From Gracilibacillus sp. YIM 98692 (GTDB taxonomy: Bacteria; Bacillota; Bacilli; Bacillales; Amphibacillaceae): 64,000 nt of DNA. The DNA is taken from contig NZ_WIXM01000002.1 in NCBI RefSeq assembly GCF_010993965.1, positions 62,001 through 126,000 of the forward strand. The letters are read 5' to 3'. The notes under the pieces were generated by a model. It worked only from the letters and a program-made list of their open reading frames with translations, did not search any database and was not told the DNA's origin. The translations under genes and the position numbers were made by a program. This document shows, piece by piece, positions 23,186 through 35,590 of this stretch; the first letter of the stretch is position 1, and every line of letters starts with the position of its first letter.

Positions 23186-23971
23186 ATGGCAAATTCAACT
23201 TTAGAGATTAAAGATCTTCATGTTGAAATTGAAGGTCAAGAAATATTAAAAGGTGTTAACCTTACAATTAATGGTGGAGAATTCCATGCGGTAATGGGAC
23301 CAAATGGTACTGGTAAATCAACACTAGCATCTGCCATTATGGGGCACCCTAATTATGAGGTAACAAAAGGTCAAGTGTTACTTGATGGTGAGGATGTATT
23401 AGAAATGGAAGTAGACGAACGTGCAAAAGCAGGTCTATTTCTAGCAATGCAATACCCAAGTGAAATCTCCGGTGTTACTACATCAGATTTCTTGCGTTCT
23501 TCTATCAATGCACAGCGTGAAGAAGGAGACGAAATTTCTTTAATGAAATTTATTAAAGAAATGGACGGAGCGATGGATTATCTAGAAATGGATAAAAACA
23601 TGGCGCAGCGTTACCTAAATGAAGGTTTCTCTGGCGGTGAGAAAAAACGAAACGAAATCCTTCAATTAATGATGTTAAAACCAGAAATTGCAATTCTTGA
23701 TGAAATTGACTCTGGTCTAGATATTGACGCATTGAAAGTAGTATCTAAAGGAATCAACAAACTGCGAGATGAGCAGTTCGGTTGCTTAATTATTACGCAC
23801 TACCAGCGCTTGTTAGATTATATTACTCCTGATAAAGTACACGTTATGATGCAAGGTCGTGTTGTGAAATCCGGAGGCCCTGAGTTAGCTCAACGCCTTG
23901 AAGCAGAGGGTTATGACTGGATTAAAAAGGAACTAGGAATCGAAGATGAAACAGTAGGACAAAAAGCATAA
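23186..23971 (+). CDS. sufC: Fe-S cluster assembly ATPase SufC
   Basis: A 261-aa ABC-type ATPase. Walker A is GPNGTGKST, the signature is FSGGEKKRNEI and Walker B is IAILDEIDSGLD. SufC forms the SufBC2D scaffold complex and uses ATP to remodel it for Fe-S cluster assembly. It is the first gene of sufCDSUB, with 17 bp to sufD, and has SD GGAGG. The gene order is the standard Firmicutes one. Confidence 0.97.
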   Translation: MANSTLEIKDLHVEIEGQEILKGVNLTINGGEFHAVMGPNGTGKSTLASAIMGHPNYEVTKGQVLLDGEDVLEMEVDERAKAGLFLAMQYPSEISGVTTSDFLRSSINAQREEGDEISLMKFIKEMDGAMDYLEMDKNMAQRYLNEGFSGGEKKRNEILQLMMLKPEIAILDEIDSGLDIDALKVVSKGINKLRDEQFGCLIITHYQRLLDYITPDKVHVMMQGRVVKSGGPELAQRLEAEGYDWIKKELGIEDETVGQKA

Positions 23972-23988
23972 GGGTAAGGAGGTATCGT

Positions 23989-26949
<2,961 letters not shown>

Positions 26950-26992
26950 TCGTTTATGGTTATAATTTAATCCTAATATAGGAGGTATTAAA

Positions 26993-28390
26993 ATGGCGAA
27001 AAAAGCACCTGAAATAGGCGAATATAAATATGGGTTCCATGATCGTGATATTTCGATTTTCCGTACTGAAAAAGGGCTGACCAAAGCTGTAGTGGAAGAA
27101 ATTTCACGCATGAAAGAAGAACCTGAATGGATGTTAGAATACAGACTGAAAGCATTAGAACAGTTCTATAAAAAACCAATGCCACAATGGGGTGGCGACT
27201 TATCTGAGCTTGATTTTGACGAAATCACGTATTATGTTAAACCTTCCGAGCGTTCTGAGCGTTCTTGGGATGAGGTACCCGATGAAATCAAGCAAACATT
27301 TGATAAATTAGGTATTCCAGAAGCAGAGCAAAAATATCTAGCTGGGGTTTCAGCTCAGTATGAATCTGAAGTGGTTTACCATAACTTAAAAGAAGACTTG
27401 GAAGAGTTAGGCATTGTCTTCAAAGATACAGATACTGCATTGAAAGAAGATGAAGAAATATTCAAAAAATATTTCGGGAAAGTTATTCCATCATCTGATA
27501 ACAAGTTCGCGGCATTAAACTCTGCAGTATGGTCTGGTGGTTCCTTTATCTATGTTCCAAAAGGAGTTAAAGCTGAAACACCATTACAAGCATACTTCCG
27601 TATTAACTCAGAAAATATGGGGCAATTCGAGCGTACTCTTATCATTGTAGATGAAGGTGCCTCTGTACACTATGTAGAAGGTTGTACAGCACCAACTTAC
27701 ACGACAAACTCTCTGCACAGTGCAGTAGTAGAAATTTTCGTTCACAAAGATGCGTATTGCCGTTATACAACAATCCAAAACTGGGCAAACAACGTATACA
27801 ACTTAGTAACAAAGCGTGCCACATGTGATGCGAATGCGACAATGGAATGGATTGATGGTAACATCGGTTCCAAATTAACCATGAAATATCCATCGATTAT
27901 CCTTAAAGGAGAAGGTGCACGTGGTAACACACTATCTATTGCCCTTGCTGGTAAAGGTCAGCACCAAGATGCAGGTGCGAAAATGCATCACTTAGCACCA
28001 AATACTTCTTCCACTATTGTTTCGAAGTCTATTTCCAAACAAGGTGGTAAGGTAACGTACCGCGGTATTGTACATTTTGGGCGCAAAGCTGAAAATGCTC
28101 GTGCTAATATCGAGTGTGATACGTTAATCATGGATAATAAATCTACTTCAGATACGATCCCATACAATGAGATCTTAAATGAAAACATCTCATTAGAACA
28201 CGAAGCAAAAGTTTCGAAAGTGTCTGAGGAACAACTATTCTACCTTATGAGTCGCGGTATTTCTGAAGAAGAAGCGACAGAAATGATTGTAATGGGCTTC
28301 ATCGAACCATTTACAAAAGAGCTTCCGATGGAATATGCAGTAGAAATGAACCGACTTATCAAATTCGAAATGGAAGGATCCATTGGATAA
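26993..28390 (+). CDS. sufB: Fe-S cluster assembly scaffold SufB
   Basis: A 465-aa SufB. Landmarks include [19 protein letters not shown] near the N-terminus, [20 protein letters not shown] and the C-terminal [20 protein letters not shown]. The Cys in VEGCTAP and in TLIMDN-flanking ECDT are conserved positions of the family. With SufC and SufD it forms the scaffold on which clusters are built. It is the last gene of the operon and is followed by a terminator. Confidence 0.97.
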   Translation: MAKKAPEIGEYKYGFHDRDISIFRTEKGLTKAVVEEISRMKEEPEWMLEYRLKALEQFYKKPMPQWGGDLSELDFDEITYYVKPSERSERSWDEVPDEIKQTFDKLGIPEAEQKYLAGVSAQYESEVVYHNLKEDLEELGIVFKDTDTALKEDEEIFKKYFGKVIPSSDNKFAALNSAVWSGGSFIYVPKGVKAETPLQAYFRINSENMGQFERTLIIVDEGASVHYVEGCTAPTYTTNSLHSAVVEIFVHKDAYCRYTTIQNWANNVYNLVTKRATCDANATMEWIDGNIGSKLTMKYPSIILKGEGARGNTLSIALAGKGQHQDAGAKMHHLAPNTSSTIVSKSISKQGGKVTYRGIVHFGRKAENARANIECDTLIMDNKSTSDTIPYNEILNENISLEHEAKVSKVSEEQLFYLMSRGISEEEATEMIVMGFIEPFTKELPMEYAVEMNRLIKFEMEGSIG

Positions 28391-28413
28391 TTTTTAAAAT
28401 AACCTTTATAATA

Positions 28414-28450
28414 AGAAGAGTTCGAGTATTTCGAACTCTTCTTTCTTTTT
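28414..28450 (+). terminator. suf operon terminator
   Basis: AGAAGAGTTCGA (28414-28425) and TCGAACTCTTCT (28431-28442) with a T-rich tail. The last Ts are shared with the left end of the following family I repeat. Confidence 0.9.
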
Positions 28451-28603
28451 ATCCCGGTGACAATCGTCCGTAAGACTCACAATTCAAGACTTAGAATAAT
28501 AAATGAAGGATAAGTGGGGAATAACGGACGCTAGCACCCTGATAAGTATCGCTAACCATCAGTGGGTGATGAAGAACCCCCAACTGATGGAAATCTCTTT
28601 ATC
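28448..28603 (+). repeat. Repeat family I, long form (156 bp)
   Basis: Starts TTTATCCCGGTGACAATCGT at the tail of the suf terminator and ends GATGGAAATCTCTTTATC two bases before ATG 28605. The 3' part can form a stem-loop from CCATCAGTGGG and CCCCCAACTGATGG (about 28557-28590). It is open in the yunE frame, so the upstream part of that frame is repeat and not coding. Confidence 0.92.
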
Positions 28604-28604
28604 A

Positions 28605-29474
28605 ATGACATTACTCAAAGAATGGACGGGATCTTTCTTGATAATTGCTTTATGTTTTCTTATTGGTTTGCTATCAGCCTTCATAGGCAGTATTGTTGGA
28701 TTTGGTGGAGGCGTTATCTTAGTTCCGATATTGTTAATATTACATACGACATCGCCAATGTTTGAATGGGCTGAGGCCAATACGGTAGTTGGTATATCCT
28801 TAATCATTATGGTTTTTACTGCTATGTCTTCTACTTATGCATATGCGAAAGTTAAGCGAATAGATTATAAAAGTGGTATGCTATTTATTTTAGGAAGTTT
28901 ACCTGGTGGTATATTAGGTGCCTGGTTAAACCAATTTGTCGAAACTAAATTATTTTCACTATTTCTTGGTATTTTTATTTTACTTATTTTCTCGATGTTT
29001 TTCTTTAAATCAACTGAAGGGAAAAAAGCGACGAATGTTTCTCAACATAAGGGCTCAAAATGGATGATTTCTCAAAGAGTAAAATTGGGTGAAAAAGAGT
29101 ACCAATATACCTTTTCAATTATTACTGCTGTAGCCCTTTCCTTTCTTGTGGGAGCGTTATCTGGTTTTTTCGGAATTGGCGGAGGATCATTAATGGTTCC
29201 AGCGATGATTCTGTTTTTTGCTTTCCCTCCGCACATTGCCACTGCGACTTCCATGTTTATGATTTTGTCTTTAAGTATCGTTAGCTCTTCCACACATATA
29301 TTTTTAGGGCATATTGAATGGCAGTATGTGTGGGCATTTATTCCTGGTGCATGGATAGGAGGCACGTTAGGAGCAAAGGTAAATCAGCATATGACAAGCA
29401 GGGCAATCGCCATTCTTTTACGCTTATTACTCTTATTTATTGGATTACGCTTGATTTGGCAAGGTTTGTGGTAA
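28605..29474 (+). CDS. yunE: TSUP family transporter (TauE/SafE, YunE)
   Basis: A 289-aa membrane protein with eight or so hydrophobic segments and two copies of the family motif (GSIVGFGGGVILVP and GFFGIGGGSLMVPAM). TSUP proteins export or import small sulfur-containing or organic anions; the substrate is unknown. The frame extends back to 28503 through the family I repeat. ATG 28605, or ATG 28587 inside the repeat, is therefore the likely start; neither has a strong SD, only the GGAAA at the end of the repeat. It is followed by yunD after 12 bp. Confidence 0.85.
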   Translation: MTLLKEWTGSFLIIALCFLIGLLSAFIGSIVGFGGGVILVPILLILHTTSPMFEWAEANTVVGISLIIMVFTAMSSTYAYAKVKRIDYKSGMLFILGSLPGGILGAWLNQFVETKLFSLFLGIFILLIFSMFFFKSTEGKKATNVSQHKGSKWMISQRVKLGEKEYQYTFSIITAVALSFLVGALSGFFGIGGGSLMVPAMILFFAFPPHIATATSMFMILSLSIVSSSTHIFLGHIEWQYVWAFIPGAWIGGTLGAKVNQHMTSRAIAILLRLLLLFIGLRLIWQGLW

Positions 29475-29486
29475 GGAGGCTAGTAT

Positions 29487-30881
29487 ATGCGAGAAGAACT
29501 ACATTTCTATTATTCCAATGATTTACATAGTCATTTTGAAAATTGGAGCAATATTGTTGCATTCATGGAGTCAAAAAAAAGGAAGCACCAGCTAGATAAA
29601 GAGGAATATTGGATATTTGATTTAGGTGACCATGTGGACAGGTTTCATCCTATTGCTGAAGCATACCGAGGGAAGGCTAATGTAAAATTATTAAATCAAG
29701 CAGGATACGATGTTGTGACAATTGGTAATAATGAAGGAATCACTCTAGAATACGAAGACTTATTTCATCTATATGATGAAGCTGAATTCCAAATCACTTG
29801 CGGGAATCTTTTATCGATGAATGGTCATCAACCTGAATGGCTGAAACAAAATATCGGCTTAGAAACAGCATCAGGCATTAGAATACAAGTCATAGGTTTA
29901 ACTGCACCATTTAATGCATTTTATCAACCTTTAGGATGGCATGTGGAAACCCCTGTCCCATATTTAGAGAAACTGGTAGAAAAACTAAAAACAGAGGCAG
30001 ATATTATTGTTTTGCTATCTCACTTAGGGATTACAGAGGATGAGGTGATTGCCAAGCGATTTCCAGAGATTGATTGTATTATTGGTGCACATACCCATCA
30101 TTTATTTAAAAATGGGGAGTACATAGAAGGTACGTTGCTTACAGCTGCTGGTAAGCATGGAAAATATGTGGGACAAGTTGATTTAATATGGGATCATCAT
30201 GAGGGGCAGTTAATAAACAAGCAAGCTTATGCTGTTAGTACAGAACATATGAAAAGCCATAAAATGACCGATCAGACATTAGAGTCTCTGGGAGAAAAAG
30301 CCGATAAACAATTAGGGAAACCTGTTGCTTATTTACTTAAACCTTATAACGTAAATTGGTTTCAGCATACACCTATTATTGAACATTTAGCACATTATTT
30401 GAAAAATTGGACAAAAGCGGATATTGGCATGTTAAATGCAGGTATTTTGTTAGATGATATTAAAGCGGGAGAAGTCACTTATGGAGATGTTCATAGAATA
30501 TGTCCGCATCCCATTAACCCATGTACGGTAACATTAAGAGGCATAGAAATAATCGAGGTCGTTCGCGGGGCTTATAGTGAAAAACTCATTAATTTGGAGT
30601 TAAAAGGATTTGGATTTCGAGGAAAAGTGTTAGGAAAGTTTGTTTTCGACGGTATAGATGTGGAGCTGCATGTTGATAAAGAAGGGAATGAACATGTAAA
30701 ACAAGTTTATTACCGTGATAAACCAATTGAGCATGAAAGGCAATATGTATTAGCAACAGCGGATATGTTTACATTTGGAAATATGTTTCCAGAGATAGCT
30801 CGCTCAACAAATAAGCAGTTTTTCCTACCAGAATTTATGAGAGATTTAATAGTAGGTTTTTTACACGATATGAATTTATAA
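29487..30881 (+). CDS. yunD: Metallophosphoesterase, 5'-nucleotidase-like YunD
   Basis: A 464-aa cytoplasmic member of the 5'-nucleotidase/CpdB family. The calcineurin-like domain has SNDLHSHFENW, DLGDHVDRF, GNNEG and later HLGITEDE and GAHTHHLF metal sites; the C-terminal nucleotidase domain (about 280-460) has GMLNAGILLDDIKAGEVTYGDV. No signal peptide is present, unlike secreted family members. GNNEG replaces the usual GNHE, as in other YunD proteins. The SD AAGGAGG overlaps the end of yunE. Confidence 0.88.
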   Translation: MREELHFYYSNDLHSHFENWSNIVAFMESKKRKHQLDKEEYWIFDLGDHVDRFHPIAEAYRGKANVKLLNQAGYDVVTIGNNEGITLEYEDLFHLYDEAEFQITCGNLLSMNGHQPEWLKQNIGLETASGIRIQVIGLTAPFNAFYQPLGWHVETPVPYLEKLVEKLKTEADIIVLLSHLGITEDEVIAKRFPEIDCIIGAHTHHLFKNGEYIEGTLLTAAGKHGKYVGQVDLIWDHHEGQLINKQAYAVSTEHMKSHKMTDQTLESLGEKADKQLGKPVAYLLKPYNVNWFQHTPIIEHLAHYLKNWTKADIGMLNAGILLDDIKAGEVTYGDVHRICPHPINPCTVTLRGIEIIEVVRGAYSEKLINLELKGFGFRGKVLGKFVFDGIDVELHVDKEGNEHVKQVYYRDKPIEHERQYVLATADMFTFGNMFPEIARSTNKQFFLPEFMRDLIVGFLHDMNL

Positions 30882-30901
30882 CTTAATATAAGTAAATCCA
30901 A

Positions 30902-30941
30902 GGCTAGTCGCCACAAACACAGCGACTAGCCCAATTTTTTC
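30902..30941 (+). terminator. Terminator after yunD
   Basis: GGCTAGTCGC (30902-30911) and GCGACTAGCC (30922-30931), then CAA and six Ts. Confidence 0.85.
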
Positions 30942-30957
30942 TATACCAGTACCAGCA

Positions 30958-31102
30958 TTTATCACGGTGAACAATCTTCCAAACCCCCATTTCAAGCTTA
31001 GCATAAGGATAAGTGGGGGACAACGGACGCTAGCCCCCTGATAAGTTTCACTAACCATCCGTGGGGGATGAGCACCCCCCACGGAAGGAAGTCCCACTTT
31101 AT
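30958..31102 (+). repeat. Repeat family I, long form (145 bp)
   Basis: TTTATCACGGTGAACAATC at the left, CAACGGACGCTAGCCCCCTG in the middle, and a 3' stem-loop from CCGTGGGGGATG and CCCCCCACGG. The right end CACTTTAT is fused directly to the first unit of the family II array. It belongs to the 647-bp gap between yunD and yunC. Confidence 0.9.
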
Positions 31103-31467
31103 ATCGTGTTACAGATGGAGTGAATTCGACGTAGTAGACCATTTTAGGAAGATAGATAAGGGCAACTACGTCTCTGACTTCGCCAAAGGCTCGTCAATCG
31201 ACGAGTTTTCTTTACCGTATCCAAAAGTATAAATGGTCAGCACGGAAGAAATCTCGACGTAGTAGCCCATTTTAGGAAGATAGATAAGGGCAACTACGTC
31301 TCTGACTTCGCCAGGCTCGTCAATCGACGAGTTTTCTTTACCGTATCCGAAAGTATAAATGGTCAGCACGGAAGAAATCTCGACGTAGTAGACCATTTTA
31401 GGAAGATAGATAAGGGCAACTACGTCTCTGACTTCGCCAAAGGCTCGTCAATCGACGAGTTTTCTTT
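31100..31467 (+). repeat. Tandem array of three family II units
   Basis: Three units with the landmark GGAAGATAGATAAGGGCAAC at 31147, 31275 and 31401, a period of 126-128 bp. Each ends with hairpin CTCGTC-AATC-GACGAG and TTTTCTTTA. Units two and three begin with AAATGGTC, which pairs with GCCCATTT (31265) or GACCATTT (31391, perfect). The first unit has a different 5' arm where it meets the family I repeat. Reading frames on the minus strand are by-products of the repetition. Confidence 0.88.
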
Positions 31468-31537
31468 AAAAATTTCATTAGTTAAACACACATTTCTATT
31501 TCTGATCATATAATCTAGGGAAAGGAGTGTGTGTTAC

Positions 31538-31843
31538 ATGATGAATGTTAACCCAATTAAAATAGAAGGTTATACATTTATTGCTATCACTGTTGAATTG
31601 CCAAATACTAATTTATTAGTCGTTGCAAATGATATTGGTTACATTATGTGTGGAGCACTAGATGTTGATTTGCTTAATGACAAATTAAAAAACCGTCCTA
31701 TTGTAGCAGGAAGAGCTATAGGAGTAAGATCCATTGATGATCTATTAGAAGCACCTTTAGAAAAAGTAACAACACATTCTCATAAATATAATTGGAAACC
31801 TGGAATGAAAGGGAAAGAAGCATTATTAAAAATAGCTATGTAA
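31538..31843 (+). CDS. yunC: DUF1805 protein YunC
   Basis: A 101-aa single-domain protein. The core NLLVVANDIGYIMCGALDVDLLN and GRAIGVRSIDDLLEAPLEKVT is characteristic of the DUF1805/YunC family, found in Firmicutes and archaea, of unknown function. ATG 31538 is selected by AAAGGAG (31521-31527); GTG 29 and ATG 31541 are less well spaced. It is preceded by the repeat array and probably has its own promoter between array and gene. Confidence 0.87.
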   Translation: MMNVNPIKIEGYTFIAITVELPNTNLLVVANDIGYIMCGALDVDLLNDKLKNRPIVAGRAIGVRSIDDLLEAPLEKVTTHSHKYNWKPGMKGKEALLKIAM

Positions 31844-31956
31844 AAAGGTATGCAAAAACACCTATGAAATTTCGACATTTTTAATGGGTATTAGTAGATA
31901 TGTCATAGGTATTTTGATAAAATTTCATTAAAAAGGCAGAAATATAGGTGTTAATA

Positions 31957-33033
31957 ATGAAAATAGTTTCAGTTAAAAATTTAAAAGAGGGAATGGAACT
32001 AGCAAAACCGATTTATGATAAATATGGACGGATTCTCTTACAAAAGCATATGAAACTTAGTCCGGCTATAATTAGCCGGCTAAACGATGGCGGTATCACA
32101 TATGTTTACATTCGAGATAAGGATACGGAGGATATTGCCATTATCCCGCCAATTCCAGAAGAACAGCGTTTAGAAGCGATACAGAAGATTAGAGAGTCGT
32201 TTGATACGATGAAAAAGAATGACTTCATGAAAAATAGCTATTTAATAGATTCCCATGCAAATGAGCTTGGTGATATAGTTAATGAGATTACCAATGAATT
32301 AAGCAAGAAAAAAGAAGTCATTCATTATTTATCTGATATTTTAGTAACGGATGATTATGTTTATAACCATTCCATTAATGTAAGTATCTATACACTAGCA
32401 TTAGCTAAAGAACTGAAAATGAAAGCGAAAGAAACTGAATTAATTGGTTTAGGCGCTATTTTACATGATTTAGGAAAATTGCTAGTTCCCAAGGATATAT
32501 TAAATAAAAAGGGTTCGTTAACAGATGAAGAATTTGGAATTATTAAATCTCATACAGAATTAGGTTTTGACTTACTGAGAAAGAGTCACCATATCCCTTT
32601 ATTAGTTGCGCATTGTGCATATCAACATCACGAAAGGTTGGATGGTTCAGGATACCCAAGAGGAATTACAGAAAAAGAGATACATCCATTTGCTAAAATA
32701 ATAGGTGTTTCTGATGTCTTTGACGCTGTGACAAGTAACAGGGTTTATCGAGACGCTATGCTTCCTCATGAAGGCTTGGAAATCTTATATGCAGGTGCTG
32801 GCAAAAAGTTTGATAAAAAATTAGTGGAACTGTTTAAACGTACAGTAGCCCTTTATCCAAATGGATTGACTATTTATTTAAACGATCAAAGAGTTGGGGT
32901 TGTCGTGCGTCAAAATCCTTCTGCATATGAACGCCCAGTAGTTCGCATATTACGAGAAAACGATCGAAACGTTCAACCATATGATTTAGATCTTAGTGAA
33001 ACTTTAGAAGTAATGATTATTGATAGTGATTAA
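31957..33033 (+). CDS. HD-GYP domain protein, putative c-di-GMP phosphodiesterase
   Basis: A 358-aa protein. An N-terminal DUF3391-like segment (about 1-50, LKEGMELAKPIYDKYGRIL) precedes an HD-GYP domain with HD in GAILHDLGKLLVP, further metal ligands in AYQHHERLDGSGYPRGI, and VSDVFDAVTS. Such proteins hydrolyse cyclic di-GMP. There is no membrane or sensor domain. ATG 31957 follows TAGGTG; GTG 31948 lies inside that SD. It is inserted between yunC and yunB, which are neighbours in B. subtilis. Confidence 0.88.
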   Translation: MKIVSVKNLKEGMELAKPIYDKYGRILLQKHMKLSPAIISRLNDGGITYVYIRDKDTEDIAIIPPIPEEQRLEAIQKIRESFDTMKKNDFMKNSYLIDSHANELGDIVNEITNELSKKKEVIHYLSDILVTDDYVYNHSINVSIYTLALAKELKMKAKETELIGLGAILHDLGKLLVPKDILNKKGSLTDEEFGIIKSHTELGFDLLRKSHHIPLLVAHCAYQHHERLDGSGYPRGITEKEIHPFAKIIGVSDVFDAVTSNRVYRDAMLPHEGLEILYAGAGKKFDKKLVELFKRTVALYPNGLTIYLNDQRVGVVVRQNPSAYERPVVRILRENDRNVQPYDLDLSETLEVMIIDSD

Positions 33034-33071
33034 AGAGATTTGAAAACTTGACCATTTTATCTATATTTACA

Positions 33072-33109
33072 CCCTTCCCATCATACATTTATGGTGGGAG
33101 GGGTTTTTT
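33072..33109 (+). terminator. Terminator whose 3' arm holds the yunB SD
   Basis: CCCTTCCCATCA (33072-33083) pairs with TGGTGGGAGGGG (33092-33103, one G-T pair) and six Ts follow, ending at the base before the yunB ATG. GGGAGG inside the 3' arm is the only SD candidate for yunB. Confidence 0.85.
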
Positions 33110-33892
33110 ATGTTACGTAAACGTGGACGAAAAAAGGCTGTGAAACCTCCATTACAACAAGTCATCTTTATATCATTCTTTCTATTTGTTCTTAGTATGA
33201 TTATCAGTATTTTAGTTGTTAATGAAGGAATAAAGCCAGTTTTATTAAATTATGCAGAAGTGAGAGTTTCACAAATTGCAAACCAAGCAATGGGGATTGC
33301 TGTAAATAAAAAGATATCAGAAGACTTAGAAGCAGAAGAACTTGTCCAAGTGCAAGTAGATGAACAAGGAAGGGTTGAAAATTATATTTTTAACGCAGTA
33401 GTCGAAAACCGCGTGCAAAGAAACGTACAATATCGAGTGGAAAACTTTTTGAAATTATTAGAGAAGGGGGAAAGGCCAGAGTCAGGTATCCCTATTGAAG
33501 TGGAATTGGATCTAGAACCTTCTGAACAAGAGCTATTAGATGATGTAAGAGAAAAGGGACTTTTAGTAGAAGTACCGTTAGGTCAAGCTTTAGGGGTACC
33601 AGTGTTAGCAAATTTAGGGCCGAAAGTTCCCGTTAATATGGATGTGATTGGTCATGTGGAAACAGAAATCACCAGTGAACTAGTTGAAACTGGTATAAAT
33701 GGTGCCTTTATTCATGTTAATGTACATATTTCAGTGGAGATGCGTGTTGTCATTCCGTTTGCATCAAGACCAGTTGAGGTTCTGCAAGATATTCCTGTTA
33801 CAAAAGTATTTCATCCAGGAGAAGTACCAGATTACTATCATGATGGAGAAGGACAGTCTAACTTTTCTATTCCGATAGAACCCGGTTTTTAA
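33110..33892 (+). CDS. yunB: Sporulation protein YunB
   Basis: A 260-aa protein with a basic N-terminus, one membrane segment (about 18-40, VIFISFFLFVLSMIISILVV) and a large extracytoplasmic domain containing LGQALGVPVLANLGPKVPVNMDVIG. YunB is a sporulation protein conserved in spore formers. The sequence resembles SpoIIR/YunB-type secreted parts but has no enzymatic motif I can name. The start codon follows directly on the T tract of the terminator of the preceding gene, an unusual arrangement. Confidence 0.87.
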   Translation: MLRKRGRKKAVKPPLQQVIFISFFLFVLSMIISILVVNEGIKPVLLNYAEVRVSQIANQAMGIAVNKKISEDLEAEELVQVQVDEQGRVENYIFNAVVENRVQRNVQYRVENFLKLLEKGERPESGIPIEVELDLEPSEQELLDDVREKGLLVEVPLGQALGVPVLANLGPKVPVNMDVIGHVETEITSELVETGINGAFIHVNVHISVEMRVVIPFASRPVEVLQDIPVTKVFHPGEVPDYYHDGEGQSNFSIPIEPGF

Positions 33893-34076
33893 AGAATTTT
33901 CAGAGAATATTATGAATGCTATCTACAAAATACGACAAAAAATGATATGAAACTAATAATTTCCTTTGACAGAATATTCTTATGTCCGTTATAATTTCAA
34001 AGATTGGACTAAATAAGTAATCAGCATGACATGAACATGTTTGTTAAAATATTCAGAAAAGAAAGGAGATTATAAC

Positions 34077-35561
34077 ATGGAGAAACGATCACAGTGGGGA
34101 ACACGAATAGGTTTCTTGTTAGCTGCTATTGGTTCAGCAATTGGTCTGGGGAATATTTGGCGATTCCCTGCAACAGCGTTTGAGAATGGTGGAGGTGCTT
34201 TCTTTGTTCCCTATTTATTTGCATTGCTAACTGCAGGTATTCCGTTACTTATTATGGAGTACACGATAGGGCACAAATATCGCAGTTCATCACCAAGAGG
34301 TTTTTCAAAAATTAGTAAAGGCATGGAATGGATTGGTTGGTGGCAAGTACTCATATCATTTGTCATTTCCACTTATTATCCAATTGTTATTTCCTGGGCA
34401 ATAATGTATGCTTATTTCTCATTTGGAACTAAGTGGGGCGAAAGTGCAACAGATTTCTTTGTTGGCGATTTTCTCACTTTGTCAGAACCTGGTGTATTTG
34501 GTTCAATAGTACCTAGTGTTTTAATTCCATTGCTATTTGTATGGGCATTTGTGTTCTTTTTCCTTGGGCGTGGAGTTAAAAAAGGGATTGAATTAGCTAA
34601 TCGAATTTTCATACCATTACTATTCGTTGTATTTCTTATCATTGTTATCCGTGCTGTTACATTACCAGGAGCTTTTGAAGGACTAGATGCGTTTTTTAAA
34701 CCCGATTGGAGTCGTATTGCTGACGGTGATGTCTGGGTTGCGGCATATGGTCAAATTTTCTTTAGTTTATCTATTGCATTTGCCATCATGATTACTTATT
34801 CTTCTTATTTGCCAAAAAAATCTGATATTACTAATAATGCATTTATTACAGGGTTTGCAAACTCTTCTTTTGAGCTATTAGCAGGTATTGGGGTATTTGC
34901 AGTCCTTGGTTTTATGGCATTTAAATCTAATGTACCGGTTAACGATGATTTAGTAGAAGGTGGCGTTGGGTTAGCTTTTATGGTATTTCCTGAAATTATC
35001 AGTCAAATGCCAGCAGCTAGTTTTTTCGGATTCTTATTCTTCGCTTCTTTAGTTTTAGCAGGTCTATCATCGATGATATCTATATCAGAAACATATATTG
35101 CTGCATTGCAAGAAAAGTTTTCTGTATCTCGAAAAGTTGCAGTAACAATTGGTGGGGGGCTCGCTTTTCTAGCATCTCTACTGTATGTTAATCAAGGCGG
35201 ACTTTTCTTATTAGATACAGTGGATCACTTTATCAATAATTATGGTGTAGCTTTAGCAGGGTTATTTGAGGTTGTTGCTATTGCCTGGTTTGCTCGTCAC
35301 CTAAAAGATTTACAAACACATGCTGATTCTGTATCAGATATAAAACTCGGAAAATGGTGGAGAGTGTCATTATCTGTCATTACACCAATCGTATTAGGAT
35401 ATATGATGCTTGAAAACTTAAGGACAGAATTAACTAGACCTTATGAAGATTATCCAATTGAATTTTTATTCACATATGGTTGGGTAGTCGCTATTGGCGC
35501 TATGTTTATTGGTGCACTTATTTCAACGAAAAAATGGCCGTCAAAAGATAATCATTCGTAA
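34077..35561 (+). CDS. Sodium:neurotransmitter symporter family transporter (MetP-like)
   Basis: A 494-aa LeuT-fold symporter. TM1 reads RIGFLLAAIGSAIGLGNIWRFP, with the unwound Na+/substrate site, and TM6 is around SLSIAFAIMITYSSYLP. Twelve membrane segments can be drawn. It is followed 29 bp later by a 32-codon MetS-like gene, which suggests a methionine/alanine importer of the MetPS type described in Corynebacterium. ATG 34077 has SD GAAAGGAG; the frame extends 12 codons upstream without one. Confidence 0.9.
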   Translation: MEKRSQWGTRIGFLLAAIGSAIGLGNIWRFPATAFENGGGAFFVPYLFALLTAGIPLLIMEYTIGHKYRSSSPRGFSKISKGMEWIGWWQVLISFVISTYYPIVISWAIMYAYFSFGTKWGESATDFFVGDFLTLSEPGVFGSIVPSVLIPLLFVWAFVFFFLGRGVKKGIELANRIFIPLLFVVFLIIVIRAVTLPGAFEGLDAFFKPDWSRIADGDVWVAAYGQIFFSLSIAFAIMITYSSYLPKKSDITNNAFITGFANSSFELLAGIGVFAVLGFMAFKSNVPVNDDLVEGGVGLAFMVFPEIISQMPAASFFGFLFFASLVLAGLSSMISISETYIAALQEKFSVSRKVAVTIGGGLAFLASLLYVNQGGLFLLDTVDHFINNYGVALAGLFEVVAIAWFARHLKDLQTHADSVSDIKLGKWWRVSLSVITPIVLGYMMLENLRTELTRPYEDYPIEFLFTYGWVVAIGAMFIGALISTKKWPSKDNHS

Positions 35562-35590
35562 TGAAGGTTTTTAAATAAGGAGGTTCTTTT

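Noticed and set aside
28503-28604. N-terminal extension of yunE
   Set aside because: The 34 codons are translation of the family I repeat, and the TSUP domain starts after it.
30876-31142. Minus-strand frame of 88 codons after yunD
   Set aside because: It runs through the yunD terminator, a family I repeat and the start of the family II array; codons follow the repeat sequence and no ribosome binding site is present.
31166-31396. Minus-strand open frame with internally repeated peptide (YYVEISSVLTIYTFGYGKE)
   Set aside because: It is the translation of the tandem family II units, has no SD, and its period equals the DNA repeat. No sign of coding selection.
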